NCBI GenBank assembly: GCA_963721445.1
Contig: CAVRIZ010000008.1
Coordinates: 62,001-126,000, forward strand
Length of the DNA stretch: 64,000 nt
Reading direction: 5' to 3'
Source of the DNA: DAIOEK01 sp963721445
Lineage (GTDB): Bacteria; Chloroflexota; Anaerolineae; Anaerolineales; Anaerolineaceae
Part shown: positions 47,352 to 56,567 of the stretch, piece by piece
How positions within the stretch are numbered: position 1 is the stretch's first letter
Layout of the letters: the number at the start of each line of letters is the position of its first letter
Program-made: the position numbers and the translations under genes
The notes under the pieces: generated by a model
Seen by the model: the letters and a program-made list of their open reading frames with translations, nothing else
Told to the model about the DNA's origin: nothing
Database searches by the model: none

Positions 47352-47795
47352 ATGAATTCTGAAGAAAATATCTCTTCTGACCAAAATATCGAACTACCAT
47401 CCGATCCTGAACAAAACCGGAAAAGGAATATTACCTTCATTGTAGTTGCTTTGGGGATCTTGATTTTGGCCGGGATCATATTTGCCATCTTTACTCTATC
47501 AGGTATGGACTCAGATGGCACCGGAAAAATTCGGGATATTTTTATTATCTTCATGGCTGTTGAGTTTCTTGTCATCGGGATTGCCCTGGTGGTACTGATC
47601 ATCCAGCTCGCTTCGCTTATCAACCTCTTGAATAATGAGGTCCGTCCTATACTGAAATCTACCACTGAGACTGTAAATACATTAAAAGGGACAACCCAAT
47701 TCTTGAGCGACAATATGGTCGGACCGGTAATAAAACTGAATGAATACCTCGCCGGTCTTAAGAAATTACTCGATTTAGTCAATATATTCAAATGA
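47352..47795 (+). CDS. Two-helix membrane protein with DUF948-like tail
   Basis: 147 residues. An acidic/polar N-terminus leads to two hydrophobic helices (about 28-48 and 64-86). The C-terminal amphipathic part NEVRPILKSTTETVNTLKG resembles DUF948 proteins that often pair with YtxH proteins. A TGCTATAAT extended -10 ends six bases before the ATG, so translation is likely leaderless. The YtxH-like gene follows 30 bases later. An envelope-stress or cell-envelope role is plausible but unproven. Confidence 0.68.
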   Translation: MNSEENISSDQNIELPSDPEQNRKRNITFIVVALGILILAGIIFAIFTLSGMDSDGTGKIRDIFIIFMAVEFLVIGIALVVLIIQLASLINLLNNEVRPILKSTTETVNTLKGTTQFLSDNMVGPVIKLNEYLAGLKKLLDLVNIFK

Positions 47796-47825
47796 TCTGA
47801 CAATGGTTCTTGAAAGGAGCACAAT

Positions 47826-48176
47826 ATGTCTGATAGGTCTGATTTTGGATCGTTCCTGGTTGGTTTTGTCATCGGTGGTTTGACAGGTGCCGCAGTTGCG
47901 CTATTACTTACACCTCAATCTGGGGAAGAAACCCGAACCATGATTAAAGAAAAAGCTATTGAGCTGAAAGATAAAGCGGTGGATACCTATGAAGATGTGG
48001 CGGATAAAGCCGAGGCATTTTCAGCAGATGCGAAAGTTAAAGTATCCAACCTGGCAAAAGAAGCCAAGATGACCGCCGGTGAACTTACCAGCAAAGGTCA
48101 GGTTGTGCTTGAGCAGCAAAAAGCAAAAGTGACTGAGATCGCGAAGAAAGTTCGCAAGACAGCCGACGCTGAATAA
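47826..48176 (+). CDS. YtxH-domain protein
   Basis: 116 residues. The glycine-rich hydrophobic N-terminus FLVGFVIGGLTGAAVALLLTPQSGEETR is the YtxH signature; the rest is a long charged helix with Lys/Ala/Glu repeats (KAVDTYEDVADKAEAF). Such proteins are common in Firmicutes and Chloroflexi and linked to general stress. AAGGAG precedes the ATG. The gene ends at a terminator beginning 48196. Confidence 0.8.
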   Translation: MSDRSDFGSFLVGFVIGGLTGAAVALLLTPQSGEETRTMIKEKAIELKDKAVDTYEDVADKAEAFSADAKVKVSNLAKEAKMTAGELTSKGQVVLEQQKAKVTEIAKKVRKTADAE

Positions 48177-48195
48177 TTTACTAGTAAAAAATAAT

Positions 48196-48235
48196 AAATC
48201 CCTACCCGGGGTATTTTTTGCTGGGTAGGGATTTT
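48196..48235. terminator. Terminator after the YtxH gene
   Basis: AAATCCCTACCC pairs with GGGTAGGGATTT across a 15-base loop, followed by TTTCG. Also faces the convergent nnr gene. Confidence 0.8.
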
Positions 48236-48251
48236 CGTTTGTTAATGGGAC

Positions 48252-49867
48252 TTACTGTTGCCAAACCTTTTGCAGGACCGATCCTACCTGATCCACCAGA
48301 TCTCCTGCCAATACAGAAGCAGGATGCCCACACACCTCGTTCGCCAGAAGGGCAGCTTTCGCATGGATCCAAACACCGGCGGAAGCCGCATCAAATGGAG
48401 GAAGTCCCTGGACGAGTAACCCGAGAATGATCCCTGACAAAACATCACCAGTCCCTGCGTGAGCCAAAGCAGAGGTGGCAAGCGGCATCAGATACGATTG
48501 TCCTTTTGGATCAGCGATAATTGTCCCGGCTCCCTTGAGGACCACAACGCACTTCCATTCCTTAGCGTATTGCAGAGCAATTTCCCGTCTGTTGGATTGG
48601 ATCTCCTCAACGGGCAATCCCGTTAAGATGGACATCTCACCTGGATGAGGAGTGAGGATCGTCCCGTGCGGTAAAAACTTATGCCATCCTTCCATTTTCG
48701 CCAGTCAGCTTAAGTCCATCCGCGTCGATGACCAGTGGAGGGAGGGTATATTTTTCTTTGTTTTTCGTTGCCATACCTGTATTGAATCCGATATGGTCTG
48801 ATTTCTTGGTATCAACGGACAAGTATACTTCGAACTAATTTCTCTGTCGTCGGCTCCATTCCCATGCCTGGTCCGATCAGCATCCCGTTGATCGTCTCAA
48901 ACGTTTTTTTGATGAGATCCACCCCTCCAGCAGATAAGCGCCCGCCTTCTTCGGGTAATAAAAGCCAGATCGCTTCTGGAAACGCGCTTGCTAAAATTGG
49001 TTGAATGGTGGACGGCACACCCATCTGTATCATTCCGGCACCGGAGTACGCAGCTGCTTTTCCAGAGAGAAGGGGTGCTCCAGTGAAATTGGAAGAACCT
49101 CCAATCACCAAACCCGTACCAAAGGTTCCTTTGTGGCCGAGACGGTTTCGGATTGGAAGCATTTGATGAACCACCTTGTCGCTAAGAAGTTCAGGCAAGC
49201 CTTTCTGCCAGCCAGGGATCATCTGGTCGAAACCAATCGGTGCGACGAGGATCTCTCCACAAAGCCCTAACGCATCACCAGTCACAAGACCATTTTTTAC
49301 AGCCCCAAGACAGATCGTTTGGTTTGCCGGGAGAGTCTCTGGTGATACCTCACCAGAATCACAATCCACCCCACTTGGATTATCCACGGCTACAGTAATA
49401 AACTGAAAAGGACGGTTTTGGATGAGAGATTTCGTGTGAGCCAGGAGTTTCTTTAATTCAGGTTTCAACGGCAGGGTAGTACCAGTACCTAATAATCCAT
49501 CCAAAAGGATACAATCCGATTGCATCACCTCATCGAGCACTTTTTCCTTGTACTCGAGTATTTGTATATTAGACTGAGATAACTCGAATAAATACGGATC
49601 TGAATCTTTTAGACGATGATAAACCAATGCCTGTACATCCCAACCTAACGACCCAAGAACTTCCAACGCGATGATCGTGTCACCCCCATTATTGCCAGAT
49701 CCCGCCAGCCCAATAATTGGATAAACTCCCCGGAGATGGTCGTATAGTTTGTCGATTATCAGAGCAATTCCTTTTCCGGCTGCCCTCATCATGTCGTCAA
49801 ATGAAAGACCATTTTCATTGGCCTTAATTTCCAATTCTTTCATTTTAGAAACAGTTACCAGGAACAT
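48252..49867 (-). pseudogene. nnr: Bifunctional NAD(P)H-hydrate repair enzyme (epimerase plus dehydratase), two frameshifts
   Basis: From ATG 49867 (AAGGAGGAGG upstream) the N-terminal NnrE epimerase has GLAGSGNNGGDTIIAL and NPSGVDCDSGE. The C-terminal NnrD dehydratase follows with GHKGTFGTGLVIGGS, GMLIGPGMG, DADGLKL, LTPHPGEMS and AGTGDVLSGIILGLL. Extra bases near 48817 and 48705 break the frame; removing them joins SILV to VDTKKSDH and LKL to LAKMEGWH. Repaired length is about 538 residues. It returns hydrated NAD(P)H to the active form. Confidence 0.88.
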
Positions 49868-49975
49868 GCTTGCCTCCTCCTTGTAATTCCTACTCATTAT
49901 AGCCATCTTGGTTCCGGTTGTTTACCTTGCAGAAAAGGTTGTTATCGTCTATCCTTAATTGTGGCAGTGGTTAAA

Positions 49976-49997
49976 TAAAAACGCCGCATATAGCGGC
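49976..49997 (-). terminator. tRNA-Leu terminator
   Basis: On the minus strand GCCGC-TATAT-GCGGC followed by GTTTTTATTT, nine bases after the tRNA 3' end. Confidence 0.75.
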
Positions 49998-50005
49998 TTG
50001 CTTAG

Positions 50006-50087
50006 TGCGCTGGGGGGGACTTGAACCCCCACGCCTTGCGGCACATGGCCCTCAACCATGCCTGTCTGCCAATTCCAGCACCAGCGC
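50006..50087 (-). tRNA. tRNA-Leu (anticodon GAG)
   Basis: Read on the minus strand, it has acceptor arms GCGCTGG/CCAGCGC, a D arm, the anticodon stem CATGG/CCATG with loop TTGAGGG (anticodon GAG), a long variable arm of class II type and the T arm GGGGGTTCAAGTCCCCC. The long variable arm and anticodon fix Leu. CCA is not encoded. A consensus promoter lies 14 bases upstream. Confidence 0.94.
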
Positions 50088-50100
50088 GGAAAGCATTGCA

Positions 50101-50128
50101 ATTATAACTGCCTCCATTTTCTTGTCAA
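50101..50128 (-). promoter_or_regulatory. Consensus promoter of tRNA-Leu
   Basis: On the minus strand, TTGACA (50128-50123), 16 bases, TATAAT (50106-50101). Both hexamers match consensus exactly; initiation near 50094 precedes the tRNA 5' end by seven bases. Confidence 0.85.
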
Positions 50129-50164
50129 GGAAGCACTCCCAATTTACACGCTGAAGGAGCTATT

Positions 50165-51166
50165 ATGACTGTCATTTTAGATGCCATGGGCAGTGATGCC
50201 CACCCTGACCCTGAGGTACAGGCAGCCATTCGTTACACCAGAGAATTTTCTGAAGAGATCATCTTGGTTGGTGACGAGAGTATTTTGAATAGAAAAATCG
50301 CTGATTACGGAGGAAAAGACCTCCCTATACAGGTTGTCCACGCCTCGGAAGTGCTGGAAATGGAAGATAAACCAGTGGAAAACGCCCGGAAAAAAGCACA
50401 AAATTCCATGGCAGTTGGAATGGAACTATTGAAATCAGGAGATGGACAAGCCTTCGTCACGGCGGGTAATACCGGCGGCGCCATGGTTAACGCATTATTG
50501 AAACTTGGTCGTATCAAGGGGGTCTTACGACCTGCATTGTGCGCCCTTTTCCCTACGGCAACCGGAAAATGTGTTGTTTTAGATATAGGAGCGAATGCCG
50601 AGTGTAAACCTGAATTTCTACTTGAGTTCGCCGTAATGGGTAGTATCTACGCTCAGAAGGTGTTGCACGTTGATAAACCGCGGGTTGGATTGCTTTCAAA
50701 TGGCGAAGAGGCCGGTAAAGGGAATCAATTAGTCAAAGATTCATTCCACTTGCTAGAAAAAACCAATCTTAATTTTATTGGCAACGTGGAGGGGAAAGAA
50801 CTTTTCGGCGGCAATGCGGATGTGGTAGTCACCGATGGATTTACCGGTAATATCATGTTGAAAACGAGTGAAGCTGTCGGAAAACTTATCATCTCCAAAT
50901 TGAAAGTTGGGTTATTATCTTCCCTTAGGACTAAGATCGGGGCATTTTTGGCAAAACCGGCTTTCGCCGAGGTCAGAAAACTCATGGACCCTGCGGAGAC
51001 CGGAGCTGTTATACTTCTGGGCATTGATGGATTAGTATATGTTGGTCACGGCCGTTCAGATGAAAACGCAATGTTCAGTGCGGCAATTGCCGCCAAACAA
51101 GCCATTTCTTCTGGTTTGTTGACCAGCTTGAGAGAGTCCATCCAAACTCAAATCGCGCAACTATAA
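50165..51166 (+). CDS. plsX: Phosphate acyltransferase PlsX
   Basis: 333 residues, normal length. Motifs: ILDAMGSDAHPDP at the N-terminus, VTAGNTGGAMV, LDIGANAECKPE, GLLSNGEEAGKGN, and DVVVTDGFTGNIMLKT. It converts acyl-ACP to acyl-phosphate for phospholipid synthesis. AAGGAG lies close upstream. fabD/fabG genes, often next to it elsewhere, are absent here. Confidence 0.96.
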   Translation: MTVILDAMGSDAHPDPEVQAAIRYTREFSEEIILVGDESILNRKIADYGGKDLPIQVVHASEVLEMEDKPVENARKKAQNSMAVGMELLKSGDGQAFVTAGNTGGAMVNALLKLGRIKGVLRPALCALFPTATGKCVVLDIGANAECKPEFLLEFAVMGSIYAQKVLHVDKPRVGLLSNGEEAGKGNQLVKDSFHLLEKTNLNFIGNVEGKELFGGNADVVVTDGFTGNIMLKTSEAVGKLIISKLKVGLLSSLRTKIGAFLAKPAFAEVRKLMDPAETGAVILLGIDGLVYVGHGRSDENAMFSAAIAAKQAISSGLLTSLRESIQTQIAQL

Positions 51167-51190
51167 CCTTGTTGGAGAGCTGAATAATCA

Positions 51191-51901
51191 ATGAAAATCG
51201 TAACGAACGAAAAATTGATCAAACGAAATGCGCAAATTGCGAAGATAACCTTTTATGCCTCCCTGGCCATATTTGCTGTTGGTCTGATCGCGTCATTCCA
51301 AAGACCCGACGATCCCGGTTTGCTTACATGGACGATGGCTGCATTGATCCTAGGTTTTACCTTCTCCCAGGTAAGTATCTACTTTCAAAATCGATTTGGG
51401 AAAAAACCTCGCCCGGACGAACATATTACTGATGCGCTCAAAGGATTGGATGCGAAATTCACCCTCTATCATTACCGCTCACCTCTATCTCATCTCTTGG
51501 TCGGACCATCCGGTATTTGGGGATTTTTACCCTACTCGCAGAATGGGACCATTCGTTTCGATAAGGACCGCTGGAAACAAAAAGGTGGATCAGTATTGAT
51601 GCGATTATTTGGTGGAGAGAGCCTTGGTCGACCGGATATGGAAGCCTCTGCTACCGAGAAGGAAATTTCGAATATGTTGATCAGGACTTTTCCGAATCAA
51701 ACCGAATTTCCACCGATCCGAGTTGCTCTAGTATTCACAAATTCTGCTGTAAAAATTGAAGCGGAAGACGCTCCAATCCCCACTCTGCCAGCGAAGAAGC
51801 TTAAAGATGTGGTACGGAAATATGTCAAAACCGAAGCAGTTCCAGATGAAACACTGGCACAGATCAACCATTATCTTGAAGAAAAATACCCACTCAAGTA
51901 G
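51191..51901 (+). CDS. Membrane protein with NERD-like soluble domain, unknown function
   Basis: 236 residues. Two hydrophobic helices (about 19-38 and 46-66) are followed by a soluble region. Its HLLVGPSGIWGFLPYSQNG and preceding LKGLDAKFTLYHYRSP resemble the NERD (nuclease-related) fold core, but I cannot identify catalytic residues, so this is a weak call. It lies 24 bases after plsX and converges with rluB over a shared hairpin. Confidence 0.6.
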   Translation: MKIVTNEKLIKRNAQIAKITFYASLAIFAVGLIASFQRPDDPGLLTWTMAALILGFTFSQVSIYFQNRFGKKPRPDEHITDALKGLDAKFTLYHYRSPLSHLLVGPSGIWGFLPYSQNGTIRFDKDRWKQKGGSVLMRLFGGESLGRPDMEASATEKEISNMLIRTFPNQTEFPPIRVALVFTNSAVKIEAEDAPIPTLPAKKLKDVVRKYVKTEAVPDETLAQINHYLEEKYPLK

Positions 51902-51922
51902 GAATGTAAACCGATAATGTAA

Positions 51923-51957
51923 AGGATCGGAGTTAACTCCGATCCTCTTGTTTTTTT
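51923..51957. terminator. Terminator overlapping the rluB stop codon
   Basis: AGGATCGGAG-TTAA-CTCCGATCCT palindrome, then TCTTGTTTTTTT on the plus strand. The TAA of rluB (51935-51933) is the loop. Confidence 0.85.
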
Positions 51958-52829
51958 GTTCTAACCGCCGCTTTCCGGGGTGGTCGTCCGTCGGATTTAT
52001 CGGCAGGCTTCCTCGATCTATCTGATAAAGGACGTTTGGTCCCTGGACGAGGCGATAAAACTCTACGACTCATTGTTGATCCAGCAGGTTTTCGGTACGG
52101 TTTTCTCCCCGGGCTGGTCTTTTTTAAAGTCTGCCGGATCTCAGATTCGCTCAGATATCGCCATTCACCTGGCTTGAGCGTGCCCAGTTGAATTAGTCCT
52201 ATGCGTACCCGTTTGATCCGAAGTACAGGCAATCCAATGGTCGATCCGACCTCACGGATCTGACGTTTGCGACCTTCGTGCATGACGACTCGAAGAGTTC
52301 CGCCGTTCGCAGAAGAATCAATGACTTCCACTCGGGCTGGCGCAGTTCGATACCCATCTTCAAGGACAACACCTCTCCGCCAAATATCCAATTGGCTGGT
52401 TTCTGGTCTATTGCCGACCTGAACGATATATTCTTTTTCGTGCTCGTAGCGGGGATGTGTCAGTTGGTTGGCAAAATCACCATCGTTGGTAAGTAAGATC
52501 AATCCTTCGCTGTCATAATCCAATCGGCCGACAGGGAAAAGGTTGGCATCTACCGGCACATAATTTAGAACATCCGGGCGGGAATCATCTTGGTGGATCG
52601 CCGATAATACCTGACGAGGTTTGTGAAGGGCAATGTACACCGGTTCGGGTAGTCTGCGAATGGGTTTGAGATCAACCATAATTTTATCCCTGGTGATGTC
52701 TGCTTTCTCACCAATCGTTGCGATCTTACCATTTACAGATACCCTACCAGACAGGATAATCAATTCACAGCCTCGGCGAGACCCATACCCGGCCTGGGCT
52801 AAAATCTTTTGTAGTCTTTCTTCAGCCAT
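51933..52829 (-). CDS. rluB: RsuA/RluB-family rRNA pseudouridine synthase
   Basis: 298 residues. An N-terminal S4 domain (ERLQKILAQAGYGSRRGCELII) is followed by the catalytic PVGRLDYDSEGLILLTNDGDFANQLTHPRYEHEKEY, with the nucleophilic Asp in RLD. GRKRQIREV is the family helix. The C-terminal tail (about 235-298) is highly basic and repetitive (PGRKPYRKPAGS, RKPADKSDGR), probably RNA-binding. The stop codon lies inside a palindromic terminator. It follows scpB by two bases, a common pairing. Confidence 0.92.
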   Translation of the reverse strand: MAEERLQKILAQAGYGSRRGCELIILSGRVSVNGKIATIGEKADITRDKIMVDLKPIRRLPEPVYIALHKPRQVLSAIHQDDSRPDVLNYVPVDANLFPVGRLDYDSEGLILLTNDGDFANQLTHPRYEHEKEYIVQVGNRPETSQLDIWRRGVVLEDGYRTAPARVEVIDSSANGGTLRVVMHEGRKRQIREVGSTIGLPVLRIKRVRIGLIQLGTLKPGEWRYLSESEIRQTLKKTSPGRKPYRKPAGSTMSRRVLSPRPGTKRPLSDRSRKPADKSDGRPPRKAAVRTKKQEDRS

Positions 52830-52831
52830 AA

Positions 52832-53404
52832 TTAATCCTTAAACACTTTTTCACGGATCTCTTCAGCCTGTTGTTCACCCAAATCCAATTCAGGCAATTC
52901 TTCTAGGGAATTGAGACCAAAATATTGTAAGAAATCTGCGGTTGTCCCATAGATGATCGGCCTACCCGGACCCTCGCCTCTTCCGATCTCTTCCATCAAT
53001 CCTTTACTCAACAAGCTCTTTATTACGCCATCACTGTTGACGCCGCGAATATCATCCAATTGCGGACGGGTTACCGGTTGTTTATAAACAACAATTGAAA
53101 GGGTCTCCATGGCTGCCCTACTTAATCGGCTGGTTGCCTGTAAACCAAGGAATTTTTCAATCATCACCCCAAAAACGGGTCGAGTGGTTAATTGATATTT
53201 TCCCCGGTGTTCCTGAATGGATAAACCTGATCCCTGGGAATATCTATCTTTCAGGATTTTGAGACCTGTTTCGATCTGCTCCGGCGTTAGATCCGCTCCT
53301 GCAGCCATTTGCGCAACAGTAACTGGCCCAGGAGCCACAAAAAGGAGGGACTCGACCATCGCATCGAGTGAAGTGGTTTCTTGATTTCCAGATGAATCTG
53401 TCAT
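52832..53404 (-). CDS. scpB: Segregation and condensation protein B
   Basis: 190 residues with two winged-helix domains. Motifs: ESLLFVAPGPVTVAQMA, LKILKDRYSQGSGLSIQE, SRAAMETLSIVVYKQPVTRPQLDDIRGVNSDGVIKSLL and GRPIIYGTT. ScpB dimers bind ScpA and SMC. scpB and scpA are separated here, with scpB next to rluB. Intact, unlike its partners. Confidence 0.95.
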   Translation of the reverse strand: MTDSSGNQETTSLDAMVESLLFVAPGPVTVAQMAAGADLTPEQIETGLKILKDRYSQGSGLSIQEHRGKYQLTTRPVFGVMIEKFLGLQATSRLSRAAMETLSIVVYKQPVTRPQLDDIRGVNSDGVIKSLLSKGLMEEIGRGEGPGRPIIYGTTADFLQYFGLNSLEELPELDLGEQQAEEIREKVFKD

Positions 53405-53412
53405 GCTATAAT
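53404..53412 (+). promoter_or_regulatory. Extended -10 box for the lipoprotein pair
   Basis: TGCTATAAT begins at the scpB start codon on the opposite strand. Initiation near 53419 leaves about 29 bases before ATG 53448, enough for the visible GAGAAAGAGG site. Confidence 0.5.
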
Positions 53413-53447
53413 TACCCGAGTAAAATTTAATCTTGAGAAAGAGGATA

Positions 53448-54008
53448 ATGAAAAAATCAATTCAGATCACCATTATATCAATCATTATCGGGATACTGGT
53501 TATGAGCTGTAATTTAGTCTCTAACTTTCCCGGTCTCACAAAAAATGTCCCAACGAGCACTCAGGTTCCGCTTAGCTTACCAACCCAATTATTGGTTGAA
53601 CCTACGATTGTTATAAGTAACGACAATATCATAGTCTCATTCACTGAAACTGATGTGCTCTCCTGGATAAACCAGTACCAAGCGAGCAATCCGGGTATTG
53701 TTCTTAAAGACCCTGGTGTGAAGATGGATAATGGTATCGCTCAGATCAGTGGTAAAGTAGACAGCGGGTTTATTTCCGGTGATGTCTCGCTCGATTTTTC
53801 TGTAGATGTAGGGGCTGATGGAGCACCGAAAATCACGATCATCAAAATGGAAATTGGCGGTATGGATTTACCTCAATCATCGAAAGAAAAATTTTCTACG
53901 ACCATAAATGAGTCGATTGTTCAGGCGATGAAGAACGAATTGGGTGGCAGAACCATCCAGAGTGTGACCATCGATGACGGTAGAATGACTATTCAAACAT
54001 CAAACTAA
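53448..54008 (+). CDS. Predicted lipoprotein, unknown function
   Basis: 186 residues from ATG 53448 (GAGAAAGAGG upstream). The signal peptide ends in a lipobox (ILVMSC), so Cys 21 is the likely lipidation site. The mature part has a low-complexity Thr/Pro linker and a beta-rich domain (IVSFTETDVLSWINQYQ, ISGKVDSGFISGDVSLDF) resembling lipid-binding lipoproteins, but I recognise no family. An extended -10 (TGCTATAAT) lies at 53404. Confidence 0.72.
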   Translation: MKKSIQITIISIIIGILVMSCNLVSNFPGLTKNVPTSTQVPLSLPTQLLVEPTIVISNDNIIVSFTETDVLSWINQYQASNPGIVLKDPGVKMDNGIAQISGKVDSGFISGDVSLDFSVDVGADGAPKITIIKMEIGGMDLPQSSKEKFSTTINESIVQAMKNELGGRTIQSVTIDDGRMTIQTSN

Positions 54009-54023
54009 AATACAGACAAAAAT

Positions 54024-55589
54024 ATGAAAAATCTGTGGTTACTGCTCCTTCTTCTGTTATTGACAGCCTGTCAGACCGTAGTGACACCGAAGAATCCGGA
54101 GATTACCGTAACCATCCTGGTAGATGGCAAGGTATCTAAAGTCAGCGTTCCTGCCAACTCCATTGTTCAAACCGCATTAACCAATGGCGGTGTCGTATTG
54201 GGGCCACTCGACAGGATCGATCCTCCTCTAAATACGATCGTTGCGTTGAATGACAAGATCCAAATCGTCCGAATTCGGGAAGAATTCACCGAGAAGAACG
54301 AGATCATTCAATATGAACAGAGGGTGATCCACAACGAAAGCCTGCCTGAAGGTGAGATTAGATTGCTCCAACCGGGTGTAAATGGCGAAAGAACCGTTAC
54401 GTACCGAAAAATATACGAAGATGAATTGGAAGTATCCAACCTCGAATTCAAGTCCATCATCCTAAAAGAGTCGGTTCCCGAAATTACCATGGTGGGTGTT
54501 CAGGTTCCGTTCAGCCCGGTGAATATCTCTGGAGTTCTCGCCTATATTGATAACGGGAACGCCTGGTTGGTCGACGGATCAACAGGCAATCGCCGTCCAC
54601 TGATCACCACCGGAGACCTGGATGGGAGGGTATTCTCCATCTCGTACGATAGGGATTGGCTATTATACTCACGAAAAGGTGATACGTCCCAGGGAATCAT
54701 CAACACATTGTGGGTGCTCAAGCTGACCACCGAAACCTCCCGGCCGATCGATCTAAAAGTGAAGAATGTTATCCATTTTGCAGATTTTGTACCGAGCTCC
54801 AGCCAGATGATAGCTTATTCCACCGTCGAACCTCGGGATGCAGCACCAGGTTGGCAAGCAAATAACGATCTGTATTATAAAAAATTCTCCTCATCCGGTA
54901 CTCTAAATCCTCAAATTGAAGTAATCGAGGCGAACTCAGGCGGAATCTATGGATGGTGGGGTAGCAATTTCGCGTGGTCTCCAGATGGTACCAGACTTGC
55001 TTACACACGCCCGGATGATGTTGGAACTGTGAGTCTCAAAGATGGAAAATTCCTCTCGAAGATTTCGCAGATCCCTTATGAAACACGTTCAGATTGGGCC
55101 TGGGTACCTGGTATTACCTGGAGTCCGGATGGGAAATTCTTCTACACGAGTGTTCACAATCCAATCGGGAATGTCAACAAACCCGAGAGTTCCACTGTTT
55201 TTGATTTGACAGCATTATCTTTGGACGAAGAATATCAAATTCATATGTTGTCCAATAACGGGATGTTCTCTAATCCAGTAGCATCAACATTTCGGGAAAA
55301 TGGCAGTTTCTATGTGGCTTATCTTCAGGCGATCTTTCCCGAACAAAGTGATAACAGCCGATACCGATTAGTCGTAATGGATCAGGACGGATCAAATAAA
55401 AATATCCTCCTGCCTGACGAAGGTTCGCCTGGTTTGAATCCACAAACTGTGGTTTGGTCTCCAGATTTCCAAAATGGCGCATTTGTTGCTGCGATCTATG
55501 AAGGTAACCTTTGGTTGACAAACTCGACCACAAAGGAAAAATTTCAAGTGACAGGTGATGGTTTGGTCAGTAGAGTCAGTTGGAGGTAA
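54024..55589 (+). CDS. Lipoprotein with G5/DUF348-like head and beta-propeller
   Basis: 521 residues. The lipobox is LLLLTAC (Cys 16). Residues about 25-165 hold a ubiquitin-like DUF348 segment (ITVTILVDGKVSKVSVPANS) and a G5-type domain (RVIHNESLPEGE, ERTVTYRKIYEDE). The rest is TolB/WD40-like, with repeats FAWSPDGTRLAYTRP, GITWSPDGKFFYT and VVWSPDFQNGAFVA. It probably binds wall polymer or a partner outside the cell. It lies 15 bases after the other lipoprotein gene. Confidence 0.82.
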   Translation: MKNLWLLLLLLLLTACQTVVTPKNPEITVTILVDGKVSKVSVPANSIVQTALTNGGVVLGPLDRIDPPLNTIVALNDKIQIVRIREEFTEKNEIIQYEQRVIHNESLPEGEIRLLQPGVNGERTVTYRKIYEDELEVSNLEFKSIILKESVPEITMVGVQVPFSPVNISGVLAYIDNGNAWLVDGSTGNRRPLITTGDLDGRVFSISYDRDWLLYSRKGDTSQGIINTLWVLKLTTETSRPIDLKVKNVIHFADFVPSSSQMIAYSTVEPRDAAPGWQANNDLYYKKFSSSGTLNPQIEVIEANSGGIYGWWGSNFAWSPDGTRLAYTRPDDVGTVSLKDGKFLSKISQIPYETRSDWAWVPGITWSPDGKFFYTSVHNPIGNVNKPESSTVFDLTALSLDEEYQIHMLSNNGMFSNPVASTFRENGSFYVAYLQAIFPEQSDNSRYRLVVMDQDGSNKNILLPDEGSPGLNPQTVVWSPDFQNGAFVAAIYEGNLWLTNSTTKEKFQVTGDGLVSRVSWR

Positions 55590-55607
55590 TTATTGAATGG
55601 AGAGTAT

Positions 55608-56567
55608 ATGCGGATATTAATTACTGGGGCGGCGGGTTTTTTAGGTTCTCACCTTTGTAATCGATTACTTGGCGAAGGACATCAAGTGATTGGCATGGAT
55701 AACTTCATCACAGGAAATGTAGAGAATATCGCACATCTTGGTGGAAATCCAAATTTTGAATTTATTAAACACGATGTTGCCAACTTCATTTCTGTCCCAG
55801 GTAAGGTGGATGCGGTTATGCATTTCGCTTCTCCAGCCAGCCCAAATCCAGCCTCTCCTTATGGATATCCGAACCTTCCTATCCAGACCATGAAAGCAGG
55901 CGCCCTTGGTACGCACAATACCCTTGGGGTTGCCAGGGCAAACCAGGCTCGATTCCTCTTAGCCTCGACCAGTGAGATCTATGGTGATCCACAGGTCCAT
56001 CCTCAAGATGAATCCTACTGGGGACACGCCGACCCGATCGGTTTCCGCTCTGTATACGACGAAGCCAAACGATTTGCCGAAGCATTAACCATGGCTTACC
56101 ATCGTTATCATGGTTTGGATACGCGCATTGTGCGTATTTTTAATACATATGGACCAGGGATGCGTTTGGATGATGGCAGAGTTGTGCCCAATTTTATCCT
56201 GCAAGCCCTCAAAGGTGAGCCACTCACGATCTACGGGGACGGAAGTCAAACACGCAGCTTTTGCTATGTCGATGATCTGATCGAAGGCATTTATCGGCTG
56301 TTATTATCAGACGAACATTTTCCGGTAAATATTGGTAACCCGCAGGAAACATCCATCGCAAATTTTGCTTCGGTCATCAATCGCCTGGTTGGTAATCCTA
56401 CCGGGGTCGTCAGCCTGCCTGACCGCCGACTGGGAGATGATCCACAACGCCGCCAACCAGATATTACACGTGCACGGACTATTCTCGGTTGGGAACCAAA
56501 AACATCTGTTGAACAAGGTATCGCTAAAACAATCCCATATTTCAAGAAAGCGCTTGACATTGCATGA
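55608..56567 (+). CDS. UDP-glucuronate decarboxylase (UXS-type SDR)
   Basis: 319 residues from ATG 55608 (GGAGAG upstream; TTG five codons earlier). Extended SDR motifs: ITGAAGFLGSHL (NAD), LASTSEIYGDPQVHPQ, and YDEAKRFAEAL with catalytic Tyr and Lys. The PQ.ESYWG, GPGMRLDDGRVVPNF and DGSQTRSFCYVDD blocks are typical of UXS, which makes UDP-xylose. A GtrA-type protein follows with ATGA overlap, suggesting surface glycan work. Confidence 0.88.
   Translation: MRILITGAAGFLGSHLCNRLLGEGHQVIGMDNFITGNVENIAHLGGNPNFEFIKHDVANFISVPGKVDAVMHFASPASPNPASPYGYPNLPIQTMKAGALGTHNTLGVARANQARFLLASTSEIYGDPQVHPQDESYWGHADPIGFRSVYDEAKRFAEALTMAYHRYHGLDTRIVRIFNTYGPGMRLDDGRVVPNFILQALKGEPLTIYGDGSQTRSFCYVDDLIEGIYRLLLSDEHFPVNIGNPQETSIANFASVINRLVGNPTGVVSLPDRRLGDDPQRRQPDITRARTILGWEPKTSVEQGIAKTIPYFKKALDIA

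Noticed and set aside
47348..47872. 174-codon open frame opposite the DUF948-like gene
   Set aside because: Spans two plus-strand genes with clear membrane patterns and ribosome sites; Ser/Ile-rich antisense composition.
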